From: Candidatus Aminicenantota bacterium
GTDB lineage: Bacteria > Acidobacteriota > Aminicenantia > UBA2199
Length of the DNA: 12,826 bases
NCBI GenBank assembly: GCA_029939015.1
Contig: JAOZTV010000054.1
Coordinates: 1 to 12,826, forward strand
Reading direction: 5' to 3'
The notes beneath the pieces were generated by a model, which ran no database searches, was not told where the DNA came from, and was given only the letters and a program-made list of their open reading frames with translations. Below are positions 7,047 to 12,826 of this stretch, one piece after another (position 1 is the stretch's first letter; each line of letters begins with the position of its first letter). The translations under genes and the position numbers were made by a program.

Positions 7047-8111
7047 ATGGGGAAAATTAAAGTTTTAATAGTTGATGATTCGGCAAGTGTCAGGCAGACT
7101 CTTAGTAAAATACTCTCTTCTGATCCACAGATAGAAATTGTAGGTACGGCTTATGATCCATTTAATGCTGCAGAGAAGCTTGAGTCTATTACTCCGGATG
7201 TAATAACATTAGATGTAGAAATGCCAAGAATGGATGGGATAACTTTTTTGAAAAAAATAATGACTCAATCTCCTGTGCCAGTTGTTATTTGTTCAAGTCT
7301 GGCTGAAAGAGGAGCTGAAACAACACTAAAAGCTATAGAATATGGTGCTGTTGAAATAATTGAAAAACCAAAAATTGGAACAAAAAGCTTTTTTGAAGAA
7401 TCAAAAATTATGATTTGCGATATTGTAAAAGCAGCGTCTCATGTAAATGTACAAAAGCTTACTTCAATAAGAAAATCATTTAGCAAAAAACTTTCTGCTG
7501 ATGCAATTATGCCAAAGTCCAAAACAGGGGCAATGATTAAAACGACTGAAAAAATCCTTGTTGTTGGAGCTTCAACCGGTGGAACAGAAGCGTTGAGGGT
7601 CTTTCTTGAGGCATTGCCTTTAGATTCGCCAGGAATAGTAATAGTTCAGCATATGCCAGAAAATTTTACAAAGGCCTTTGCAAATAGAATTAATAGTCTT
7701 TGTAAAATTACAGTAAAAGAAGCTTCTGATAATGATACAATTTTACCAGGTCAAGCTCTTATTGCTCCAGGTAATAAACATATGCTACTTAAAAGAAGTG
7801 GCGCTAGATATTATGTTGATGTAAAAACCGGTCCTCTTGTTTCCAGGCATAGACCTTCGGTTGATGTACTTTTCAGGTCTGCGGCAAGATATGCAGGACA
7901 AAATGCCGTAGGTGTAATTATGACAGGAATGGGCGATGATGGAGCTAAAGGAATGCTTGAGATGAAAGAGGCTGGTGCATTTACAATTGCTCAGGATGAG
8001 CAGTCCTGTGTTGTATTTGGGATGCCAAATGAAGCAATTAAACTTGGTGGAGTTAAAAAAATCCTGCCTTTAAACCAAATAGCTCACGGGGCTCTCAGGG
8101 AGTGTTATTGA
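7047..8111 (+). CDS. cheB: CheB protein-glutamate methylesterase/deamidase
   Basis: A 354-residue response-regulator enzyme that removes receptor methyl groups after CheA phosphorylates it, opposing CheR. The receiver domain (1-125) has D10-D11, phospho-acceptor Asp56 in L-D-V-E-M-P-R-M-D-G and Lys107 in E-K-P. A linker of about 40 residues follows. The esterase domain has G-A-S-T-G-G-T with Ser176, Q-H-M-P with His202, and M-T-G-M-G-D-D-G with Asp298; this triad matches E. coli CheB. ATG 7047, one base after the cheR stop, is chosen because M-G-K-I-K-V-L-I-V-D-D is the normal receiver N-terminus. The in-frame ATG at 6990 lies inside cheR and would add a non-homologous 19-residue extension. 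The last 17 bases overlap the 3' end of mtnA on the other strand. Confidence 0.96.
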   Translation: MGKIKVLIVDDSASVRQTLSKILSSDPQIEIVGTAYDPFNAAEKLESITPDVITLDVEMPRMDGITFLKKIMTQSPVPVVICSSLAERGAETTLKAIEYGAVEIIEKPKIGTKSFFEESKIMICDIVKAASHVNVQKLTSIRKSFSKKLSADAIMPKSKTGAMIKTTEKILVVGASTGGTEALRVFLEALPLDSPGIVIVQHMPENFTKAFANRINSLCKITVKEASDNDTILPGQALIAPGNKHMLLKRSGARYYVDVKTGPLVSRHRPSVDVLFRSAARYAGQNAVGVIMTGMGDDGAKGMLEMKEAGAFTIAQDEQSCVVFGMPNEAIKLGGVKKILPLNQIAHGALRECY

Positions 8112-9126
8112 CAAATAAAGAGCTAATTTCTTCTTTGAAATTTGGGTAAATCACTTTTTTTTCTGTAATAATTGCTGTTATAAGATCGTTAGGTGTTATA
8201 TCGAAGGCTGGATTAAAAACTTTTGTTTCTTCTTTTGCAATTCTCTGACCTCTAAAGAATATCACTTCGTTCTTGTCTCTTTCTTCTATTGGTATTTCTA
8301 AGCCGGTTTTTATTGATATATCAATTGTGGAAGTTGGGGCTGCTACATAGAATGGAATATTATGATGTTTTGCTAATATTGCTATTGAGTATGTTCCGAT
8401 TTTATTAGCTGTATCTCCGTTGCCTGCAATTCTATCAGCACCTACTACAATAGAATCAATTAACCTTTTTGACATTAAATGTCCTATCATATTATCAGTT
8501 GCAAGTGCAACATCAATATTGTCTTTTTGAAGTTCCCAGACTGTAAGTCTTGCTCCCTGTAGAAATGGTCTTGTTTCTCCGGCAATTACTGAGATTTTCT
8601 TATTGTTTTCTATTGCTGCTCTGATAACACCAAGTGCTGTTCCATATCCAGCAGTTGCTAATGCCCCAGCATTACAATGAGTAAGAACAGTTGAATTGTT
8701 TTTTATAAGAACCTGACCGTTTTTTCCAATATTTTTGTTTATTTCTACATCTTCTCTGTCAATTATTATTGCCTCTTCAACAATTTTTTTCTTTAATATT
8801 TCAATATTGTCCTTATACTTATTAAAAACAAGATTCATTCGTTTTAATGCCCAGAATAGATTTACCGCTGTTGGCCTTGTTGCTGCCAGAGTTTCATATA
8901 TTGTCTTATATTCTTTTTCCAAGTCATTTTTGACCTTGATTATTCCAATTGCAATCCCCATAGCGGCTGCAACCCCTATAGCTGGTGCTCCACGTATTAC
9001 CATAGTTTTTATACTCTCTGCAACGTCCTGATACGTATTATGTTCAATTATTGTCTCTTCTGTTGGTAAAATTCTCTGATCCAACATATAAACCTTATTA
9101 TTTTTCCACTCAATTATAGGATACAC
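8095..9126 (-). CDS. mtnA: S-methyl-5-thioribose-1-phosphate isomerase
   Basis: A 343-residue enzyme of the eIF-2B-alpha-like fold. It converts methylthioribose-1-phosphate to methylthioribulose-1-phosphate in methionine salvage from methylthioadenosine. Family marks: W-K-N-N at 7-10 followed by L-D-Q-R; R-G-A-P-A-I-G at 45-51; L-T-H-C-N-A-G at 148-154 with catalytic Cys151; G-E-T-R-P at 183-187; V-V-G-A-D-R-I at 227-233 with catalytic Asp231; N-K-I-G-T at 241-245; and F-N-P-A-F-D-I-T-P at 304-312. The start is GTG, preceded by GAGGT (reading ATGAGGTTAAAGTG); no in-frame ATG gives a full-length protein. Related proteins can act on 5-deoxyribose-1-phosphate, so that substrate remains possible. 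No other methionine salvage gene is nearby. No SAM-type riboswitch is visible in the 107-base gap upstream. Confidence 0.94.
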   Translation of the reverse strand: MYPIIEWKNNKVYMLDQRILPTEETIIEHNTYQDVAESIKTMVIRGAPAIGVAAAMGIAIGIIKVKNDLEKEYKTIYETLAATRPTAVNLFWALKRMNLVFNKYKDNIEILKKKIVEEAIIIDREDVEINKNIGKNGQVLIKNNSTVLTHCNAGALATAGYGTALGVIRAAIENNKKISVIAGETRPFLQGARLTVWELQKDNIDVALATDNMIGHLMSKRLIDSIVVGADRIAGNGDTANKIGTYSIAILAKHHNIPFYVAAPTSTIDISIKTGLEIPIEERDKNEVIFFRGQRIAKEETKVFNPAFDITPNDLITAIITEKKVIYPNFKEEISSLFVNNTP

Positions 9127-9221
9127 TTTAACCTCATTTTATTGTTTTCGTAGTCTTACTTTTTAATGTTTCAAGTTTTATAAAATTTTGACTATTCCTT
9201 CTTGCCTAATCCCTATTCCCT

Positions 9222-9236
9222 TAACGTTTTACGTTA
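9222..9236. repeat. TAACGT-TTT-ACGTTA inverted repeat at the end of the coiled-coil protein gene
   Basis: A perfect 6-base inverted repeat with a 3-base loop that includes the TAA stop of the - strand gene at 9234. On the - strand the following bases are AAGGGAATAGGG, with no U run, so it is not a classical intrinsic terminator. The rest of the gap 9127-9221 contains the mtnA Shine-Dalgarno and no other recognisable element. Confidence 0.25.
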
Positions 9237-9752
9237 TCTCAACCAACCAGGCGGAATGCTTTCTCTTCTGGCCCTATCGTATAGTTCGTCCAGTTTTTTT
9301 TTATAATAGGGCACCTGTTGTTTGCTCTTTGCAAGATCCTGTCTGGTTTTATCCATATCAATTTTGATTTGTCGTTGTGATGGAGGATAGTCTATTCTAA
9401 GGTAATCTGATGATAATTTATTCAATTGGCTGGTAAGTGATTTTACTTTTTCTTCATAGAAGCTAATGCTGTTTACTATACCTGTTTTAAGATTTTTCCA
9501 ATATTCTTTGTTATTGTTTTTATTTGGTGATTCACTATAATTATTTTTAGAAAATTGTACTGATTGTGTTATAGAATTAGTGGTTTTAATATGAGAAACT
9601 TTTTTAGACGATTTTTGAGAGAGTCTGATGATGTTTTCATTAGTTATTATTATAACTGCTTTTTTCGATGTTTTTCTTCTTAGTGCCTCTTTCTTTTGAA
9701 GTTTTACAAGATCGTCTTTTGCAGTTATATTAAAACTAACTGCAAAAAACAA
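9234..9752 (-). CDS. Exported coiled-coil protein of unknown function
   Basis: I do not recognise this protein. From TTG 9752 it has 172 residues. That start would cut into a hydrophobic stretch, and no Shine-Dalgarno precedes it. The same frame is open upstream as I-I-R-Y-L-P-F-L-I-L-F-F-A-V-S-F-N-I-T-A, a good signal peptide with a basic residue, a hydrophobic core and a likely cut after A, before K-D-D. Reaching it needs a non-AUG start (ATA/ATC at 9777-9782) just after GGGAG inside the OmpA-domain gene. The mature protein is lysine- and serine-rich with a disordered N-terminal half, then a helical coiled-coil region (S-F-Y-E-E-K-V-K-S-L-T-S-Q-L onward) and an odd conserved-looking end, S-I-P-P-G-W-L-R. 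It is the last gene of a three-gene operon with the TPR lipoprotein and the OmpA-domain protein, so a periplasmic envelope role is likely. Confidence 0.6.
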   Translation of the reverse strand: MFFAVSFNITAKDDLVKLQKKEALRRKTSKKAVIIITNENIIRLSQKSSKKVSHIKTTNSITQSVQFSKNNYSESPNKNNNKEYWKNLKTGIVNSISFYEEKVKSLTSQLNKLSSDYLRIDYPPSQRQIKIDMDKTRQDLAKSKQQVPYYKKKLDELYDRARRESIPPGWLR

Positions 9753-9778
9753 TATTAAAAAAGGTAAATATCTGATGA

Positions 9779-11014
9779 TTATCTCCCAATAACTGTTATT
9801 GTTACTCTTCTATTCTTCTTTCTGGATTCTTCTGTAGAGTTATCAAATTCACAACTCTTTTCACCGTAAAAATATGATTCAATGAGTGATGGGTTAATAG
9901 AAAGGGTTTCAATTAGGTGCTTTTTTACAGCTTCAACTCTATTTTTCGCTAATTTCAAATTGCTTTCTACTCTTCCGATATTACAGGTAAATCCTTTTAA
10001 TACTATTGAATACTGGTTTTTGTCTTTGATAAACTCTATAAGTTTATTAATTTCTGTCTTATTTTGGTCTGAAACAGCACTTTCACTCAGGTTATAAAAA
10101 ATACTTAATTCTAAAACTTTATCTTCTGCTGTTAGCTGAATTTCACCTTGTTTGGTACCTATTTCAGGGAGTTTTTCTTTTCCTTCAAATACTGCTTTTC
10201 TAAATAGTGGAAGGTGAGTAACTTTATCGCCAATATGAACAGGGTTTGACATCTTTAATAATTTAACAGTTGAATTTGTTTTTTGAGCTGAAACAACTAT
10301 ACCTGTTCCCATTATTAATGGAGGTAGTGTTTTATCAAATTCTTTGTAAAATAATAAGAAATCACCTTTTTTTAAGAATGCATTTCCAATATCAACTGCA
10401 ACCATAAAATCATCCCCAAACATTGTACGAGTTTCAATATTATCGGATTTTTTATGATAAACAACCCTGCCGTTTATATCGGATTTGATTAATCTGCAGT
10501 TTTTATAATCTATCCTTCTCTCGAAAATTGGTTTTTCCTGTTTATGTTTTACTAAGAAATCACCAATATATACCGGATGACATCCCTCTTTTAATACAAT
10601 AGTAGCTTTGTCTTCATAAACACAAATTACTTCTGCAAGTGATTTTTTCCCATAATAGATTCCTAATGAGCCTGACTTAAAGGGATGGTTTACCTTACCA
10701 CCGCTTTGGATAACCGAGAAAACATCTCCCTCTTTTATGCCGTCCTTTGAGCCTTTGTTTATATACATTTCATTTTCGTCTGAATAAAATTCTTTTCCAA
10801 GCCATTTTTGTTTTGCACCTATTATAACAATATCTTTGGCAATCTTATCTGTAATAAAAAAAGAACAATTAAATTCCGATCTTGATATTAAGAGGGAATT
10901 TTCCTTATATATGTATGCTTTCTCATACATTTCTTTTACTTTTTGTTTCTGTTCCTGACCTGTTAATGAAAATGTTAAAATTAGCATAAATGCAATTATT
11001 ATTGCTTTTCTCAT
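9779..11014 (-). CDS. Exported OmpA-domain protein with duplicated beta domain
   Basis: A 411-residue protein. It has a signal peptide (M-R-K-A-I-I-I-A-F-M-L-I-L-T-F-S-L-T-G, no lipobox Cys). A central part has Y-I-N-K-G-S-K-D-G-I-K-E-G-D-V-F at 84-99, a FlgT-C/barrel-like motif. Two similar beta segments each end in P-V-x-I-G-D, at about 115-157 and 235-268. An OmpA C-terminal domain covers about 297-409 (L-A-K-N-R-V-E-A-V at 355-363 and N-R-R-V-T-I at 401-406). OmpA domains bind the diaminopimelate of peptidoglycan through an Asp and an Arg. Here the Arg is kept (Arg359), but the Asp of G-x-T-D is Cys344 (G-F-T-C-N-I-G), with a second Cys at 388 that could pair with it. The ATG overlaps the lipoprotein stop by four bases (ATGA), with AGGAG at 11025-11021. 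Function is unknown; an envelope anchor is inferred. A Pal or FlgT homologue is possible but not supported by full domain layout. Confidence 0.8.
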   Translation of the reverse strand: MRKAIIIAFMLILTFSLTGQEQKQKVKEMYEKAYIYKENSLLISRSEFNCSFFITDKIAKDIVIIGAKQKWLGKEFYSDENEMYINKGSKDGIKEGDVFSVIQSGGKVNHPFKSGSLGIYYGKKSLAEVICVYEDKATIVLKEGCHPVYIGDFLVKHKQEKPIFERRIDYKNCRLIKSDINGRVVYHKKSDNIETRTMFGDDFMVAVDIGNAFLKKGDFLLFYKEFDKTLPPLIMGTGIVVSAQKTNSTVKLLKMSNPVHIGDKVTHLPLFRKAVFEGKEKLPEIGTKQGEIQLTAEDKVLELSIFYNLSESAVSDQNKTEINKLIEFIKDKNQYSIVLKGFTCNIGRVESNLKLAKNRVEAVKKHLIETLSINPSLIESYFYGEKSCEFDNSTEESRKKNRRVTITVIGR

Positions 11015-11613
11015 TTTCTTCTCCTATTTTTTTTGATTTTTTTTCTATAATTTAAAGATGACTTTCTAAATTCGGAATCTGGATATTCTTTTAATATTCT
11101 TAGGAATGCAATATCTGACTTAGAATAATCTTTTTGCTTAAAATATATATGTCCAATTTTAAAGAGAGCATAATCAGCTTTCTCGCTAAAAGGTAAATGC
11201 CTGTAAATAAGTTTATAGTAATTTAATGCCTGCTTTAATTTGTTAAGTTTAAAGTAGGATTCAGCCATCCAAAAAAGAGAATTGTCAATTATTCTATCAT
11301 CCTGATATTTGACAACTATTTTTTTTAGACTCTGAATTGCTTTTGGATAATTTTCTTCGAGAAACAATCTATATCCTTTGGCGTATATTTCCTGTTTTTT
11401 ATTCTCGCCAATCTTAGATTTGTTTTTTTTATCCATTTCGGCATTTACGGATAATTTTTTTAAATTTTCTTCAGTTGTTATCTGGCTTTTCTCTAGTTGA
11501 TATAATTGTTCATTTATCCCTATGATGTCTTTTTTTATTCTGTCAGAACCAGTACTTTTGCAAGATGTTATAACAGATAATACAATTAAGATAAATAATA
11601 TTTGCTTTTTCAT
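11011..11613 (-). CDS. TPR-repeat lipoprotein (CpoB/YbgF- or BamD-like)
   Basis: A 200-residue lipoprotein with signal peptide M-K-K-Q-I-L-F-I-L-I-V-L-S-V and lipobox I-T-S-C with lipidated Cys18. A polar helical, probably coiled-coil stretch (about 25-60) precedes three TPR-like repeats at about 74-107, 111-144 and 147-180 (Y-x-x-G-Y-R-L-F-L-E-E-N-Y-P-K-A-I; A-E-S-Y-F-K-L-N-K-L-K-Q-A-L; I-G-H-I-Y-F-K-Q-K-D-Y). The end is strongly basic. The coiled coil plus three TPRs resembles CpoB/YbgF, the periplasmic partner of Tol-Pal, but CpoB is normally not lipidated and no tol genes are present. BamD is lipidated but has five TPRs. It is the first gene of the - strand envelope operon and overlaps the OmpA-domain gene, suggesting the two products interact. 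Residue +2 is Lys, so no Asp retention signal of the E. coli type is present. Confidence 0.82.
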   Translation of the reverse strand: MKKQILFILIVLSVITSCKSTGSDRIKKDIIGINEQLYQLEKSQITTEENLKKLSVNAEMDKKNKSKIGENKKQEIYAKGYRLFLEENYPKAIQSLKKIVVKYQDDRIIDNSLFWMAESYFKLNKLKQALNYYKLIYRHLPFSEKADYALFKIGHIYFKQKDYSKSDIAFLRILKEYPDSEFRKSSLNYRKKIKKNRRRK

Positions 11614-11627
11614 TCTATACCTATGTT

Positions 11628-11656
11628 ATTAAATCATAAAAAAAAAAAAAAAACAA
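11628..11656 (-). promoter_or_regulatory. Probable promoter of the envelope operon, with poly-T spacer
   Basis: On the - strand, TTGTTT (11656-11651) and TTTAAT (11633-11628) are 17 bases apart, and most of the spacer belongs to a 16-base T run (A run 11638-11653 on the + strand). TATGAT at 11638-11633 is an alternative -10. The leader would be only about 8-15 bases. Low complexity makes the call uncertain. Confidence 0.35.
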
Positions 11657-11661
11657 CTATT

Positions 11662-11706
11662 TTGGACTGTTTTTTTTTTTTTCAATATGATATATTGGAT
11701 TATAAT
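11662..11706 (+). promoter_or_regulatory. Promoter region of the response regulator-kinase pair
   Basis: TTGGAC at 11662-11667 is followed by a 13-base T run (11670-11682) and TATGAT at 11686-11691, an 18-base spacer. A perfect TATAAT lies further down at 11701-11706 but has only TTTTTC at the right distance upstream. Either could serve. The Shine-Dalgarno GGAG at 11716-11719 stands 5 bases before the ATG. Confidence 0.45.
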
Positions 11707-11724
11707 CTAAAAGAAGGAGATAAA

Positions 11725-12099
11725 ATGGGGAATAAAGTTGTTATAGTAGATGATGATGTTAAGGTTGTTATTTTGCTTGAAAAAATTTTGAAAAACATAG
11801 GCTTTGAAGTTTTTAGTGCTGGTGATGGTGATAAGGCCTTTGAATTAGTTAAACAGGAAAAACCCGACTTATTGATAAGCGATATGTTAATACCCGGAAT
11901 TCATGGAATTGAACTTTCAAAGATGATTAAACAAGATCCCGATTTACAGAAAATAATTATTGTTTTAATGACATCAGTCTATAGTAAGCTTGAATATACA
12001 TCTAAAGATATGAATTCTATGGCTGACAAATTTGTTGAAAAGCCTATTGATGTAAAAGAAATGATAAGCCTTATTAGTACCTTAAAGGACTGGAGTTAA
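11725..12099 (+). CDS. Single-domain response regulator (CheY-like receiver)
   Basis: A 124-residue receiver with no output domain. Acidic pocket D9-D10-D11, phospho-acceptor Asp53 in L-I-S-D-M-L-I-P-G, Thr83 in L-M-T-S and Lys106 in E-K-P are all present. After Asp53 it has M-L-I-P-G-I-H-G, the layout of generic adaptor or PilH-like receivers rather than a typical CheY. ATG 11725 has Shine-Dalgarno GGAG; the in-frame ATG at 11602 would add 41 low-complexity residues across the divergent promoter region and is rejected. The histidine kinase gene starts 31 bases downstream, so the two are likely an operon and cognate partners. It could instead relay phosphate to another protein, or serve as the missing CheY of the CheA pathway, but its position favours the kinase. 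Confidence 0.9.
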   Translation: MGNKVVIVDDDVKVVILLEKILKNIGFEVFSAGDGDKAFELVKQEKPDLLISDMLIPGIHGIELSKMIKQDPDLQKIIIVLMTSVYSKLEYTSKDMNSMADKFVEKPIDVKEMISLISTLKDWS

Positions 12100-12130
12100 T
12101 CTATTATACTTGATGATATTATATTGACTA

Positions 12131-12826
12131 ATGAATAAATCACAGCATAAGAATGTTGATTCTGTTTATAATCGGGAATATAATGTACTTGAATCTGCAT
12201 TAAAAAGGATTGATTCAGAAAAAGAAGATGATAATATATTTGAAGAGTTTAAACAGCTTACAAAAAATTATAAAAAGCTATTAAGACAGACTATAAAAAT
12301 AACTAAGGTTGGCGATAGTAATCAGAAAAAAATTCTAATTGCAAATGAAAAAATTGAGAAGCAAAATAGTGAGTTAGAAAAGGCAAAGGCTGATGCAGAT
12401 AGGGCAAATAGTGCAAAGAGTGAGTTTCTTGCAAAAATGAGCCATGAGATAAGAACTCCAATGAATGCAGTTCTTGGAATGACTGAGCTTACACTATTGA
12501 CTGAATTAAATGCTGAACAATTAGACTATCTTCAAACTGTAAAAAGTGCAGGTACAAATCTACTTCATATAATTAATGATATTCTTGACTTTTCAAAAAT
12601 TGAGGCAAAACAACTAACACTTGAAAATATTGACTTTGATTTGAAAGACTTAATAGAGTCAACTGTAAAAATGTTAAATGTAAATGCTGAAAACAAAGGT
12701 TTAAAGCTTGTTTTTGAAATTGCAGAGGATATGCCAAATATATTAAAGGGTGACCCTGTGAGAATAAGGCAGATAATTATAAATCTTATAGGTAATGCAA
12801 TAAAATTTACTTCTGAAGGTGATGTG
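12131..12826 (+). CDS. Sensor histidine kinase, N-terminal part (cut by the window end), possibly hybrid
   Basis: An open frame of 232 codons starts at ATG 12131 and runs off the right edge. The first 75 residues are charged and helical with no transmembrane segment or PAS motif, leading into a coiled coil (E-K-I-E-K-Q-N-S-E-L-E-K-A-K). The dimerisation/phosphoacceptor domain has F-L-A-K-M-S-H-E-I-R-T-P-M-N-A-V-L-G-M with His105, then N-D-I-L-D-F-S-K-I-E-A at 149-159. The ATPase N-box starts at D-P-V-R-I-R-Q-I-I-I-N-L-I-G-N-A-I-K-F-T with Asn222. This sequence style is typical of BarA/TorS-type hybrid kinases that carry C-terminal receivers, but that part is outside the window. It appears cytoplasmic. 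No clear Shine-Dalgarno precedes the ATG; an in-frame TGA at 12125 rules out an upstream start. It probably phosphorylates the response regulator just upstream. Confidence 0.9.
   Translation, partial: MNKSQHKNVDSVYNREYNVLESALKRIDSEKEDDNIFEEFKQLTKNYKKLLRQTIKITKVGDSNQKKILIANEKIEKQNSELEKAKADADRANSAKSEFLAKMSHEIRTPMNAVLGMTELTLLTELNAEQLDYLQTVKSAGTNLLHIINDILDFSKIEAKQLTLENIDFDLKDLIESTVKMLNVNAENKGLKLVFEIAEDMPNILKGDPVRIRQIIINLIGNAIKFTSEGDV

Noticed and set aside
8735..9031. 98-codon open frame on the + strand inside mtnA
   Set aside because: It is the antisense shadow of a clearly real gene, hydrophobic and low in complexity, with no start signal.
9127..9233. SAM-responsive riboswitch ahead of mtnA
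   Set aside because: The leader is too short and shows no multi-stem structure or SAM-I-type conserved core, and no terminator hairpin.
11602..11724. Longer response regulator starting at ATG 11602
   Set aside because: The extension translates the poly-A/poly-T divergent promoter region into low-complexity Lys/Phe sequence. ATG 11725 has a good Shine-Dalgarno and a normal receiver N-terminus.
1..12826. Mobile elements, CRISPR arrays, tRNA or rRNA genes
   Set aside because: No transposase, terminal inverted repeats, regularly spaced direct repeats or tRNA-like cloverleaf with a T-arm GTTCRA pattern was seen on either strand.

Overview
The window comes from an AT-rich bacterium with long A and T runs even inside genes. 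By eye G+C is roughly 30 percent. A lipoprotein signal, an OmpA-type peptidoglycan-binding domain and a chemotaxis operon point to a motile, Gram-negative, two-membrane cell. The CheA layout and the STAS protein resemble those I know from deltaproteobacteria-like lineages. The phylum cannot be fixed from this sequence alone.

Layout. (1) 1-175: the 3' end of a small protein resembling the antibiotic-biosynthesis-monooxygenase (ABM) fold. (2) 362-1567: ornithine aminotransferase (rocD) behind a good sigma70-like promoter. (3) 1624-3577: two coupled genes, a PseG-like nucleotide-sugar hydrolase/glycosyltransferase and an ATP-grasp ligase, probably for surface or flagellar glycan sugars. The PseG-like gene is interrupted by a single -1 frameshift at a run of ten A. 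(4) 3649-8111: a tight chemotaxis operon STAS-cheA-cheR-cheB on the + strand, with its own promoter overlapping the end of the ATP-grasp gene. It has no cheW, cheY or receptor gene. (5) 8095-9126, - strand: mtnA (methylthioribose-1-phosphate isomerase), whose 3' end overlaps cheB tail to tail. (6) 11613-9234, - strand: a compact three-gene envelope operon of a TPR lipoprotein, an OmpA-domain protein with a duplicated beta domain, and an exported coiled-coil protein of unknown function. (7) 11725-12826, + strand: a single-domain response regulator followed by the N-terminal two thirds of a sensor histidine kinase cut by the window edge. It diverges from the envelope operon across a 111-base region with poly-A and poly-T tracts.

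How the parts may work together. CheA, CheR and CheB form the core of a chemosensory pathway; receptors, CheW and CheY must come from elsewhere. The adjacent PseG-like and ATP-grasp genes would fit flagellar or surface glycosylation, but that link is inference. The envelope operon is the least explained part. It looks like a Tol-Pal/CpoB-type arrangement with lipidation swapped: here the TPR protein is the lipoprotein and the OmpA-domain protein is not. The most striking sequence-level observation is the A10 frameshift in the PseG-like gene. It may be an assembly error, a phase-variable switch, or a slippage site that restores the frame.
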